Source of the DNA: Aristolochia californica
Taxonomy: Eukaryota; Streptophyta; Magnoliopsida; Piperales; Aristolochiaceae
Length of the DNA: 64,000 nucleotides
Assembly: GCA_029961685.1 (NCBI GenBank)
Contig: JARWKL010000010.1
Location: forward strand, 15,831,931-15,895,930
Direction: 5' to 3'
The notes beneath the pieces were generated by a model. That model did not search any database. It was not told the origin of the DNA and worked only from the letters and a program-made list of their open reading frames with translations. The translations under genes and the position numbers were made by a program. Shown here piece after piece: positions 42,148 through 51,906 of the stretch (its first letter is position 1; the number at the start of each line of letters is the position of its first letter).

Positions 42148-42651
42148 CTTCACTGCACATGCACTTATTTTTAAGTAACCAACTGTTCTGGTGCATGTCC
42201 CTGGGTTTGCCCAGGCTGTTTCTGAAGTTATCTATCTTTTGCAAGCAAGAGCATTTCCATTTGCATTCATACATTACAACTAGGAATTTCACTGACGTAT
42301 AAAAAGGAATGAGTTCAAACAGGCATACAAGACTATTCAGACTAATATAGATCAACACAAGATTTACATGTTCTCTTTTGCAACTAAGTTCCAAGTCTAA
42401 TGCAATAGTAAGTTATCCCACTGAATTCTCATGAATCACAACAAATGATATCAAATTTCTAATAGGCATATTCTACACAGTTTTTTTTTTTTTTTTTTTT
42501 GAAAATTTTTGAAACACATTTGAGCAACTTATTTTAACTCTACTAACTTTAACCACATACTAAGAGGAGTAATTTGAAAACCATGAACAGAAATCAAAAG
42601 AAAATTATTGGTAAGGCATAAAAGAGACGTTCCCCCCCCCCCCCCCCCCCC
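42148..42651 (-). repeat. Tandem duplication in element 3' region, copy A
   Basis: About 504 bp, beginning near CACTGCACATGCAC and ending in a run of 20 C (42632-42651). It is repeated directly afterwards at 42654-43159. I count about 11 substitutions between copies outside the homopolymers, about 2 %. It contains a 20-T run at 42481-42500, which is shorter in copy B. Confidence 0.9.
42632..42651 (-). repeat. Poly-C run (20; poly-G in element sense)
   Basis: Twenty consecutive C at the junction of the two tandem copies. In element sense this is a G20 run. The true length is uncertain, because such runs are prone to sequencing and assembly error. Confidence 0.85.
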
Positions 42652-42653
42652 TG

Positions 42654-43159
42654 CTTCACTGCACGTGCACTTATTTTTAAGTAACCAACTGTTCTGGTGC
42701 ATGTCCCTGGGTTTGCCCAGGCTGTTTCTGAAGTTATCTGTCTTTTGCAAGCAAGAGCATTTCCATTTGCATTCATACATTACAATAAGGAATTTCACTG
42801 AGGTATAAAAAGAAATGAGTTCAAACAGGCATACAAGACTATTCAGACTAATATAGATCAACACTAGATTTACATGTTCTCTTTTACAACTAAGTTCCAA
42901 GTCTAATGCGATAGTAAGTTATCCCATTGAATTCTCATGAATCACAACAAATGATATCAAATTTCTAATAGGCATATTCTACACAGTTTTTTTTTTTTGA
43001 AAAATTTTGAAACACATTTGAGCAACTTATTTTAACTCTACTAACGTTAACCACATACTAAGAGGAGTAATTTGAAAACCACGAACAGAAATCAAAAGAA
43101 AATTATTGGTAAGGCATAAAAGAGACGTTCCCCTCCCCCCCCCCCCCCCCCCCCCCCCC
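42654..43159 (-). repeat. Tandem duplication in element 3' region, copy B
   Basis: Second copy of the segment at 42148-42651, ending in a longer poly-C run (43135-43159, 25 C). The offset is 506 bp at the left end and 498 bp near the right end, the difference coming mostly from the T-run. The junction lies at the poly-C of copy A, which suggests slippage or unequal exchange at a homopolymer. Confidence 0.9.
43135..43159 (-). repeat. Poly-C run (25; poly-G in element sense)
   Basis: Twenty-five consecutive C ending copy B, followed by TCTCCCAAACCTAAACC. This resembles the sequence beside the true polypurine tract (CACCCCCAAACCTAAATC at 41465), so it may derive from a duplicated polypurine-tract-like segment. 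Confidence 0.8.
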
Positions 43160-43846
43160 TCTCCCAAACCTAAACCTGACATTGTCCTCAATGGGGAAAA
43201 GTTAAAATACCAGAACGACTACAAAAAGGAATAACAACTTAGCTAGTTATACTCCAGCAGGGTGAGGGTTAAGCTCCCTCAGGGCTCCTAAATCCATAGG
43301 TGGGACCATATGTGTTTGGTCATCAACAATAATACCGAAAAGTCAATAAAGACCCCCAGGAATGATACATAGTCTCCCTCGAAGAAGGTTTACTCGTATC
43401 AGCCGTACCTGTAGGTAATCATTCGTAGATGAAACCGCTATCCCACATCACACTTTGAAGAAATCTCCGTGTGACAGGCCACTGAAGGCAGCAGGAATGA
43501 CGCGCTGAACACAAGTCTTTAAGTTACTCACCATAAGGTTTTCATTCAATATTTCAAGATCGAACTGGTCAATCCCAGAACGGTTGTTTGAGTACAGACC
43601 TCTCAAACTAGGGACCAAACGTCTGGTCATCGACTACCGGAATCATTTATGCTCTCAGCCGGCAAGAGAGTACCCCGAGTCCATGATGGGGCTGGCATTG
43701 TCGGGGGACCTTCAATCAATCAAGGCTAGAGTACACCAAAGGTTATTCCAAATAAGAACGAATAAACCAAAAAAATAAAAAATAAAAAATAAAACTATAA
43801 TGTACAAAGGGATAGAAACGTGGGGATTGCCCCTAATGTGCTAAGT

Positions 43847-45187
43847 TTATAGTCGTAAGCAAGACTCTGACGCATTCAAGATGAAATGATAGGTTCCTCC
43901 AAGAAAATCACCATCACCTCCTCTGAGATATGGTTTGAGCCTCTGACCGTTAACTTTGAAGACAAACCAGTCTCCGTGATTGCGGATCTCAATAGCGCCA
44001 TGAGGAAACACCTATGTAACTTCAGATGGACTGGACCACCAGGATCTTAGCTTCCTTGGAAACAAATGCAATTGTGAGTTATAAAGTAAAACATTCTGCC
44101 CAATAGTAAAAGACTTGCGAAAAATAGATTTATCATGTAAAAGCTTTGTTCGCTCCTTATACAGTTTGGCATTCTCATAAGCATCATGACGTATCTCCTC
44201 CAACTCATTCAATTGCAATTTTCTCTCCTCACCCGCTTGAGTTAAATCAAAATTCAAAGCCTTAATGGCCCAATAAGCTCTATGCTCAAGCTCAACAAGT
44301 AGATGACATGCTTTGCCGAACACTAGGCGAAATGGAGACATCCCAATAGGAGTCTTATAAGCGGTTCAATAGGCCCATAAAGCATCGTCCAATTGAGTGG
44401 ACCAATCTTTACTATCAAAGCGAACCGACTTCTCCAAAATCCGTTTGATCTCCCTATTAGAGATTTCCACTTGACCACAAGTTTGCGGGTGATACGGAGT
44501 GGACACCCGATGAGTGATGAAATATTTCTTCAATAAGGTTTCAAATGCTCTGTTACAAAAATGAGATCCCCCATCACTGATGATCGCTCTCGGGGTACCA
44601 AACCGATTAAAGATGTTTTCTTTTAAAAACTTTACCACTACTTTGTGATCATTTGTCTTACATGCAATAGCTTCAATCCATTTAGAGACATATTCAACAG
44701 CAACAAGGATGTATTGATAGCCGAACGAGACAGGAAAAGGACCCATGAAGCCAATACCCCACACATCAAACAATTCAACAATAAGAATGGGGTTAAGAGG
44801 CATCATGTTCTTCCTAGACAAACAACCAGTTCGTCGGCATTTATCACACACACGACAAAACTCATGGGCATCTCTAAATAATGAAGGCCAATAGAAACCA
44901 CATTGCAAGACTTTAGCCGCGGTCTTTCTAGCACCAAAATGTCCACCACATGCGTAGGAATGACAAAATTCAAGAATGTTGGCAAAGTCTTGCTCATGTA
45001 CACAATGCCTAATGACTTGGTCAAAACACACCTTGAACAAATGAGGGTCATCCCAAAAAAATGTTTGACTTGGGAAAAGAATTTCAACCGATCTTGTTTA
45101 CTCCAATAATCAGGAATCTTATGAGTTACAAGATAGTTGACTATGTCAGCAAACCAAGGCAACTGGGATACTTGGAGAAGTTGTTCA
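43847..45187 (-). pseudogene. Integrase (degenerate, Athila-type)
   Basis: Integrase inserts the cDNA into chromosomal DNA. Readable in order: an N-terminal zinc-binding part with His27, His34, Cys65 and Cys68 (numbering from 45040), the catalytic core, and a C-terminal domain running to a TAA at 43847-43849. The second acidic residue (Asp156, near 44575, in SDGGSHF) and Glu192 (near 44467, in GQVE) are present with the standard 35-residue spacing. The first catalytic Asp, in the WGI-D-FMG position, is Gly97 (codon 44750-44752), which should abolish catalysis. Breaks: a one-base loss in a T-run near 45055 that separates the N-terminal part, a TGA at 44366-44368 (probably from CGA), and a TAG at 44012-44014. 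The last ~20 codons look out of register. Confidence 0.93.
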
Positions 45188-45627
45188 TCAGGGAAGGAAT
45201 CCTTCCTGAGGTGTTACACAGATCCTAGATAGATGATCAGCAACAACATTCTCACAACCCTTCTTATCTCGAATCTCAAGGTCAAATTCTTGCAATTGCA
45301 AGATCCATCTAATCAAGCGAGGTTTAGTGTCCTTGATTGATAATAAGTACTTCAAAGCAGAATGATCAGTGAACACTATAACTTTGACACTAATAGATAT
45401 GATCTGAATTCGTTCAAGGCAAACACAACAGCTTGCAACTCCTTCTCAGTGGTAGTGTAATTGAATTGAGCATCATGAAGAGTGCGGCTAGCATACTGAA
45501 AGACACAGGGAATTTTATCCGTCTTTTGCCCCAAAATAGCCCCCAATGCATAGTCAGAGGCATCACACATCAACTCAAAAGGCAAAGACCAAGTAGGGGT
45601 TGGACAATGGGTGCAGTGGACAAACAT
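45188..45627 (-). pseudogene. RNase H domain (degenerate)
   Basis: RNase H removes the RNA strand during reverse transcription. The catalytic signature residues are recognisable: Asp in CDASDYALGAIL, Glu in [14 protein letters not shown], and Asp in [11 protein letters not shown]. The typical tail with [10 protein letters not shown] follows. Two frame breaks are visible. One base is missing near 45378-45385, so that the reading frame stops after LLVSKL and resumes as FTDHS. Another break near 45190-45230 separates the domain from integrase. It joins RT through a further frameshift near 45592-45605. Confidence 0.92.
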
Positions 45628-46505
45628 TTCTTCAGTGTCTCAAAAGTATGAATACAAGCATCATCAAAGGCAAAAGCAACATCTTGAGCAAGTAAATTCA
45701 TCAAAGGACGAGAAATTTTGCTAAAGTCCTTAATGAAACGCCTATAGAACCCAACATGGGCAAGGAAAGAATACACCCCCTTCACAGAAGTAGGTGGTGG
45801 TAGATTGGCAATTAGGTCAACCTTGGCTTTATCCACTTCTACACCCCGCTCTGACACTACATGTCCTAAAATAATTCCTTCTTTTACCATGAAGTGGCAT
45901 TTCTCCCAATTCAAGACTAAATTGGACTTAATGCAACAAGACAATACGAGTGAAAGATTGTGCAGACATGTATCAAAACTAGAGCCAAACACAGAAAAGT
46001 CATCCATAAAGACCTCTAGAAAGTCACCAATCATGTCAGAAAAGATACTCATCATGCACCGTTGGAAAGTGGCAGGCACATTGCATAAACCAAAAGGCAT
46101 GCATCTGTAAGCATAGGTGCCAAACGGCCACGTGAATTTTGTCTTTTCATGGTCTTCTGGAGCAATGGGAATTTGATTGTAGCCAGAGTATCCATCTAAG
46201 AAGCAATAAAAATTGTGGCCGGCCAATCGCTCTAGTACCTGATCAATGAAAGGTAGTGGGAAGTGATCCTTCCTAGTGGCGGAATTAAGTTTTCTATAGT
46301 CAATGTAGACACGCCACTTGGTGGTAGTTCTTGTGGGAATCAATTCACCACTCTCATTTTTCATTATCGTTATCCCCCCTTTCTTAGGGACAACTTGAAT
46401 TGGACTCACCCAGGTGCTATCGGAAATAGGGTAAATGATTCCTGTCACAAGCAACGTGATGACTTCTTCTCTCACAACCTCCAGCATATGGGGATTTAAC
46501 CTACG
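45592..46505 (-). pseudogene. Reverse transcriptase domain (mostly open)
   Basis: The best-preserved part of the element, an open frame of about 305 codons from 46487. RT copies the element RNA into DNA. Motifs, numbered from 46487: the fingers region with YIDYRKLNSATRKDHFPLPF (61-80), FLDGYSGYNQI with catalytic Asp98 (96-106), MPFGLCNVPATFQRCMM (130-146), and the FMDD active site (160-163; second Asp codon near 46004). FMDD, not YVDD, is characteristic of the Athila group. The catalytic Asp residues are intact. The frame is continuous with the protease-RT linker upstream except for a TAA at 46506-46508, one C-to-T step from CAA. It ends by a frameshift near 45592-45605, where RNase H begins in another frame. 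Confidence 0.95.
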
Positions 46506-47490
46506 TTACATCTCACATGAGGCTTTAGTCCCCTCCTCCAAATGAATACGATGCATGCATATGGAGGGGCTAATCCCTTTTAAGGCATCAAGAGTCCACC
46601 CCAATGCCTCTCTGTGTCCTTGTAAAACTTCAGTCAATTGTTCCTCCTGCTCAGTACTCAAATCAGAGGAAATAATGACTGGTAATGAGTTCATGGGCCC
46701 CAAGAACGCATACTTCAACGTGGGAGGAAGTGGCTTAAGATCTAGCTTGGAAGTTTCAAGAGGTTTGTCCAAGTCAAGAGGAAGATCCTGTGGATGATGA
46801 TTTGTGATAACCTCATAAGCTTCCTCCAACAGAGGTACAAAATTGAGTAAAGAATCAACCTCTCGGAAATATGTTTCCTCATCAAAATAATCCATGTCTA
46901 AAGATGTTATGCAAGACTCAAAAGATTCAAGAGTGGATTCGTCATCAAGCATAACAGTTTCTATCTTAAATGTAGGACTCAGATCATCAGACTCAAGTGG
47001 GTGGTGCCCGACATTAAATACATTCAATGAGACCTTAAAATTTCCACAAGACAACTCCAAGTCACCACTTTTACAATGAATGATAGCATTGGATGTGGTT
47101 AAGAAGCGACGTCCTAGGATGATAGGAATTTGGTTGGTCACATTGACTACTAGTTCTGTATCAAGAACAATGAAATCAACCGGGAATAGAAATTTGTCCA
47201 CTTTTATCAAAACATCTTCAACTATTCCTCATGGTATCTTGACAAAACGGTCAGCTAGTTGACGTGTGATGGGAGTAGGCTTCAATTCCCCCAAACCTAA
47301 TTGCTGGTACACAAAGAAAGGAAGCAAATTCACACTTACCCCTAAGTCAAGAAGAGCTCTCTGGATGGTATGTTCACCAATGACACATGAAATTGTGGGA
47401 CTTCCAGGATCTTTAACTTTAGGAGGAGTGTTGTGCTTCAGAATTGAGCTTACATTCTCAGTAAGAAAGACCTTTTTGTTAACATGTTTG
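46506..47490 (-). pseudogene. Retropepsin-like protease and linker to RT (degenerate)
   Basis: The aspartic protease that would cleave the Gag-Pol polyprotein. In the minus frame I read LLDLGVSVNLLPF with the active-site Asp at 47346-47348 (DLGV in place of the more usual D-S/T-G-A), followed by the flap-side region and an ILGRRFL segment of the ILGRPFL type near the C-terminus. A TGA at 47229-47231 interrupts the domain; an Arg codon CGA is the likely ancestor. The linker to RT runs from there to 46509 and ends in a TAA at 46506-46508. The upstream gag-linker frame ends at 47479 in a different register, so a one-base shift near 47490 separates them. Confidence 0.85.
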
Positions 47491-47847
47491 TTTTCTCTTC
47501 TGTGTACAAAGGTCTTTCAAAAATTGGGCATAGGCAGGGACTTGCCTAATAGCATCAAGTAGTGGAATGCTAATGTGAACCTTACTAAACAGTTCCAATG
47601 TTTCATGCATGCTATCTCCTTTCCTAGGTGGGCCTGATAACCTCTGTGGATAAGGAGCTAGTGGAACTTGGTTAGGGATCTGCTTGGCTGTTGGTGGAGA
47701 ACTTGGAGGTTCTTCACTCAATGATGTGTCCCCATCATCATCCTTTGACTCCTTAGACTTAGTGGTCCCTACCCCATTGTTCAAGTCACGACCACTCCTA
47801 AGGGTGGTTATGGCTTTGGCTTGCTCATGGTGGGGTTTGGAACTCAA
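47479..47847 (-). pseudogene. Gag-protease linker segment
   Basis: Open stretch of about 122 codons carrying an AKAITTLRSG motif, which in Athila-type elements lies between Gag and protease. It is rich in Ser, Pro and Asp/Glu, ending with a basic CTQKRKQTC stretch. It is out of frame with the segment before (47844-48026, frameshift near 47846) and with the protease after (frameshift near 47490). Confidence 0.75.
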
Positions 47848-49200
47848 CCACTCTCATGTGTGCTTTTGGGGTTAGGAATGGTTTGACTCGGGAGTCTATT
47901 TTGTGCTTGTTCACTCATGTGGCTGGCCAACTGACTCACTTGCATTTCAAGTTTAGCAATGGAGGACTGAGTATTCTGCATAAATAATTGAAGTGTATCC
48001 TCAAGTGAAGGTTTTTGTGGAATCAATGGCTATTGAGTGAAGTGTGGGCACGGAGCTTGGGGTTGAGTAAACCCTGGAGGACCCCCAACCTATGGGCCCT
48101 TGGACCATGAGAAATTTGGGTGCCTAGCCCAACCCGGATTATATGTTTATGAAAAAGGATCATTCCGGTTTGGTCTATGAAAATTTGGACTGCATTCAAG
48201 TCCTTAATGAGCTCCGGGTAGAATGAACTAGATGGACACATTTGTGTGGGATGAGATGAACTAGAGCATATTGCATAGACAGTAGATGGGTTAGGAGCAG
48301 GTGAACTCTTGGACACCATAAGGGCATCAATTTTTCTCCCCTCAATCTTGGCCATGAGCATGGGCGTTTCACTAACCTTGTAGAGACCCCCTCTTTTGGC
48401 TCCGTGGGATCTCCTATCAACATTAAATGATGAACCCCATTGCTGAGATTGATCACTCAACGTTTCAAAGAAGTCCCAGGCCTCACTAGCACTCTTACCC
48501 ATCAAACTCCCACCACTCATTGCATCTACCATGGATCTAACCTGGGGTGTAAGACCTTGATAAAAGTATTGCACTAAATGCCATTTCTCAAACCCATGAT
48601 GCGGACACCTACAGATCAAATCCTTCCATTTCTTCCAAGCCTCATAAAAGTGTTCACCCTCCTGCTGCATAAAGTTGGAGATTTCTCTCCTGAGGGCTGT
48701 AGTTCTCTGAATGGGAAAGTACTTGGACAAAAATTTTGTCACTAATGTGTCCCATGAAGTAATGCTGCCCACCTTCAAGGAATTAAGCCAAGACTTGGCC
48801 TTATCCTTAAGTGAAAATGGAAAAAGTCTTAACCGGATAGAGTCATCTGAGAAATTCTGGAATTTGAAAGTTGCAAAAATATCTAAAATTCCTTGATGTG
48901 GTAATATGGGTCCTCCTTCTCCAACCCATAGAATGTAGGGAGGAGTTGGATCACACCCGGTTTCAACTCATAACTGGCTGCAGTAGTGGGTGGCAATATA
49001 ATGCAAGAAGGTGATGTGAAGTGGGATGGGATAGAATAATCCCTCAGGGCTCTACGGTCACCTGCTGTAGGTAACTGTAATGGTTCACCCTGATTGGCCA
49101 TGGTAGCTCCTAACTTGACTTCGGGTGTTTTCCTACAAATATGTTCTGCCTCTTCAACAAAGGGAGCTAATGGTCCACATAGGGAGCGGCGCCCGTGCAT
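47848..49200 (-). pseudogene. Gag polyprotein (degenerate)
   Basis: Structural protein that packages the RNA. The first ATG in frame is at 49200 (MHGRR); a second at 49101 (MANQGEP) is also plausible. The N-terminal segment reads LRDYSIPSHF and ELKPGVIQLLPTF and ends at 48883 by a one-base loss in a T-run. The frame resumes as the capsid-like core, including CPHHGFEKWHLVQYFYQGL (from about 48604). The zinc knuckle (about 48277-48236) keeps Cys171, His176 and Cys181 (numbering from 48778), but the first Cys of the C-x2-C-x4-H-x4-C pattern is Tyr168. A further frameshift near 48180-48200 and stops TAA, TAG and TAG follow before the last segment (48026-47844). Confidence 0.88.
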
Positions 49201-49400
49201 AAAAACACAAAAAGAAACAAAACGAACTATCAAATTAAGCTAACAAACTCACTACTAAAAATATGAACTAACTAGAAGAAATAAAAATAATTCCATACAA
49301 AATCACCAAGCTAAAATTATGAAAGCAACAAAAAATAAAATAAAATAAAAATAAATCTAACCTAAGACCATGAAGAACAAAGAAATACACTTAATACGTG
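49201..49400 (-). other. Element leader between PBS and gag
   Basis: About 200 bp of A-rich sequence on the plus strand (U-rich in the element RNA) with no open frame. It is expected to hold the packaging and leader functions, but no specific motif is recognised. Confidence 0.6.
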
Positions 49401-49420
49401 CCTCCCCGGCAGCGGCGCCA
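49401..49420 (-). other. Primer-binding site for tRNA-Asp
   Basis: In element sense it reads TGGCGCCGCTGCCGGGGAGG. The 3' end of plant tRNA-Asp(GUC) complements TGGCGCCGTTGCCGGGGA, so there is one mismatch (C for T) in the first 18 bases. The site lies 9 bases inside the 5' LTR, where minus-strand synthesis is primed. This fixes the element orientation as minus. Confidence 0.92.
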
Positions 49421-49429
49421 AAAACTTGA

Positions 49430-50811
49430 TGTAAAATTTAGTTACATCGGCTTTTATACCTCGCAAGCATACGAATCGTTCATGTAATTTAGCGGGAAGC
49501 GAGGTCATATCCATAGGGAGGACTGAATTTTGTGTATTCTTTAATCAACTAGTCTAACCAAATATGATGAATTAATCTGAACTAAACACTAATTATATCC
49601 TAAATTATCAAGCAATCATCTGGTAAACTACTTGCACAACAGGAAATGTCAACTCTGAATTTTACGGTGATTCGTGCCTCTCTCGAGCGCCACGTAACCA
49701 CGGATCCGATTTCTCAATCCTTGTGTCTAGACCCTCTCGGGCGCATAGAGTGAAAGACAGAAATCAGATTAAAATACCAAAATCCAACCTAAATTATAAT
49801 CCAACCCTAACTAGTTAATTTAATCAAATATCCGGAAAACAAACATTCAATAAATATTAATTATCAAATCACATTTAATAAATATTCAAGACCTAAGTTC
49901 AAACTATAGAAAAATTAAATTTCAAATTGATGAATTACTTCCCTTCTCCTTCCTCTTGCTCGGGCAGCAACTCGTTCTCACGGGTGCTGCAATTTCCCGA
50001 AATTGATGGCTTCGGGTAGCAAGAGTGAGTGGCCGGAGGTAGAGACGATGTCGGCGACGAAGGATAGAAGCCAACGGACGGAGGTGACGTCTAGCGAAGA
50101 ACGAAACAGAGCTGAAGTTCTCTAACCGGCTCTCTCGAGTCTCGGTTGGAGTCGGAATAGCTCCGGGCAAGGTCGGAAATACCAAATCGACGCTGGAGGA
50201 TTGTCGAAATGCAGAATTGGCACCGGAGAAGCCCTCTTGGATCACCTCTCAGCTTGGCGAGCAGAAACTGGCACTGTCGAACTCACCGCGATGGAGACTC
50301 TCTCGAGCTCTCCTCGGGTCTGTTCTCGGTTGCCGGACTGCAGTGGACGGCGGTGGACGACGGTGGCACGGTGAAAGATAGTGGCGCGGTGAACGACGGT
50401 GGGAAACTCCTCTCAGGTCTTCCCCTGCTATCGGTGCTCTATTTTGGTTGACGCCCCTCGTCGACACTCCCCCTTTTCCTTTTAATACGATTTTCTTTGT
50501 TTTAAAATGATTTGCCCTAAAAATCACCTCCATCTCACTAAGGGCATTTTGGTAAATATATCCTTCTCCACCAAAATTCTCCTGAAATTCCATAATTGAA
50601 TCCATAAAAAGTATTTCAGGAATAAATAAACCCTAAAAACAATGAAATATAATTCAGGAGAGAAAAATATGCAATATAGAAAGTGATTAATGCCAAATTC
50701 AATAAATGCACGTTTCATTTGAAAACTAATAAATAACCACCTATAACACAATTATAAAGGTTATTCTATTATAATTAACCTAGTTCTCATGTTAGAATAT
50801 GGCATCTATCA
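49430..50811 (-). repeat. 5' LTR of the Athila-type element
   Basis: 1,382 bp with the same TG...CA ends. In element sense it is the upstream LTR, expected to carry the promoter. It is followed, after a 9-bp spacer, by the primer-binding site. At its outer edge satellite resumes after the 5-bp CCGAC with CTAACGATCATAG. Differences from the other LTR are scattered and mostly transitions. Confidence 0.95.
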
Positions 50812-50816
50812 CCGAC
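50812..50816. repeat. Target-site duplication, right (CCGAC)
   Basis: CCGAC directly follows the LTR end and is followed by normal satellite (CTAACGATCATAG). It matches the left CTGAC with one C/T difference. Confidence 0.75.
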
Positions 50817-51257
50817 CTAACGATCATAGATGATTGTAAAGTGATTTACCAAGCGTAACGGGCTATATTTTTGAAAGGAATGACATATGGATTTGGAGTC
50901 AACACTCAGTTAAAAATCCTCCGCCTCCCCCTTTTCCCGGCGATTGCAAAAACTGATATATAAAAACTAAAAAGAGCTTACAATCCCTAAAAATTATAGA
51001 GACTTTTTGGAATTATCTCTCTCTACATTTGTGCATTGTGCATTTCCACTTAAGATTTATACTTTCTTCTTAAATCAAAACATGCATTTTCACTTTCCCA
51101 TCGTCTCATTAACAAAAAAGAGATAAAAGGCAAATAGATCACCACAAAATGAAAATTTTAGAGTTTATGTAAGGAAAGAATTTTGAAGCAATAACGAATG
51201 CAAGTAAAAAAATTTATTCACACACCACAAATGAACACAAAAGTTTTGTTATTAGAG

Positions 51258-51906
51258 TTTGGGAAATTCCACTAGTTCAACCCTAATATCATAGAATTTT
51301 TTAAGAAAGAGATTTTTCTACACATGTTTTAAAAAATGGATATGCATGCTTGATACATGTTAAAGATGCAAATGAGCTATGGATCCAAACCTTTTAAAGA
51401 CAATGACAATAAATTCTCAAGTTAACGTGCGGTGGGATATTTACCCGAGTCAAACAAACCATTATTTTACCCATAGATGATTGTAACATGATTTATCATG
51501 CGTAATGGGCTATATTTTTGTAAGGAATGACTTATGGATTGGTAGTGAACACTCAGTTAAAAATCCCTTGCCTCCCCCTTTTCCCAACGATTGCAAAACC
51601 TGATATATTAAAACTAAAAACAATTTACAATCCCTAAAAATTACGGACACTTTTTGGAATTATCTCTCTCTACATTTGTGCATTGTGAATTTCCACTTTA
51701 GATGTATACTTTTTTCTTAAATCAAAACTTGAGTTTTCACTTTCCCTTCATCTTGTAAACAAAAAAAGAGATAAAAGGACAAAATAGCTTACAACAAAAT
51801 GAAAATTTTAGAGGTTATGTATGGAAATAATTTAAACCAATAACAAATTTAAGTAAAGAAAATTTATTCACACACCACAAATGAACACAAAAGTTTTTTA
51901 TCCAAG
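51258..51906 (+). repeat. Satellite monomer with ~25 bp deletion
   Basis: The length is 649 bp. At about 51466-51478 ATTATTTTACCCAT joins directly to AGATGATTGTAA, skipping the CTGACCTAACGATC segment, which is also the retrotransposon target site in the neighbouring monomer. Confidence 0.8.

Larger units (their letters stand above)
41465..43846 (-). other. 3' internal non-coding region; no envelope-like frame
   Basis: About 2.4 kb between the end of integrase and the 3' LTR. Many Athila elements have an envelope-like frame here, but I find no long minus-strand frame. The longest (42068-42394, 42529-42900) are short, lie mostly within a duplicated non-coding segment, and contain translated homopolymers. 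The region holds the ~0.5 kb tandem duplication (42148-43159), poly-C and poly-T runs, the hairpin and the polypurine tract. Nothing else is recognised in 43160-43846. Confidence 0.7.
40079..50811 (-). mobile_element. Athila-type Ty3/gypsy LTR retrotransposon, degenerate
   Basis: A complete but inactive LTR retrotransposon of 10,733 bp, in minus orientation, nested in the satellite. It has two LTRs of about 1.38 kb (TG...CA ends), a tRNA-Asp primer-binding site, a polypurine tract, and remnants of gag, protease, RT, RNase H and integrase in the Ty3/gypsy order. The RT active site reads FMDD and the domain sequences resemble the Athila lineage. That lineage often carries an envelope-like frame between integrase and 3' LTR, but none is recognisable here. 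The polyprotein is broken by many frameshifts and stops, several of them C-to-T changes of the kind produced by decay of methylated DNA. The LTRs differ by about 5 % by eye. Removing 40076-50816 leaves one monomer of 674 bp. Confidence 0.95.

Noticed and set aside
42068..42900. Minus-strand frames 42068-42394 and 42529-42900 as a possible envelope-like gene
   Set aside because: They are two copies of the same duplicated non-coding segment, one running through the poly-C tract as a glycine run, with no signal or membrane pattern that I can defend.
43448..43778. Short frames on both strands between integrase and the duplication
   Set aside because: Each is about 60 codons, they overlap on opposite strands, and neither has recognisable similarity.
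44366..49233. Treating the polyprotein frameshifts as sequencing errors in an intact element
   Set aside because: Several are in homopolymers and could be errors. But in-frame stops, the catalytic Asp-to-Gly change, the zinc-knuckle change and LTR divergence independently show decay.
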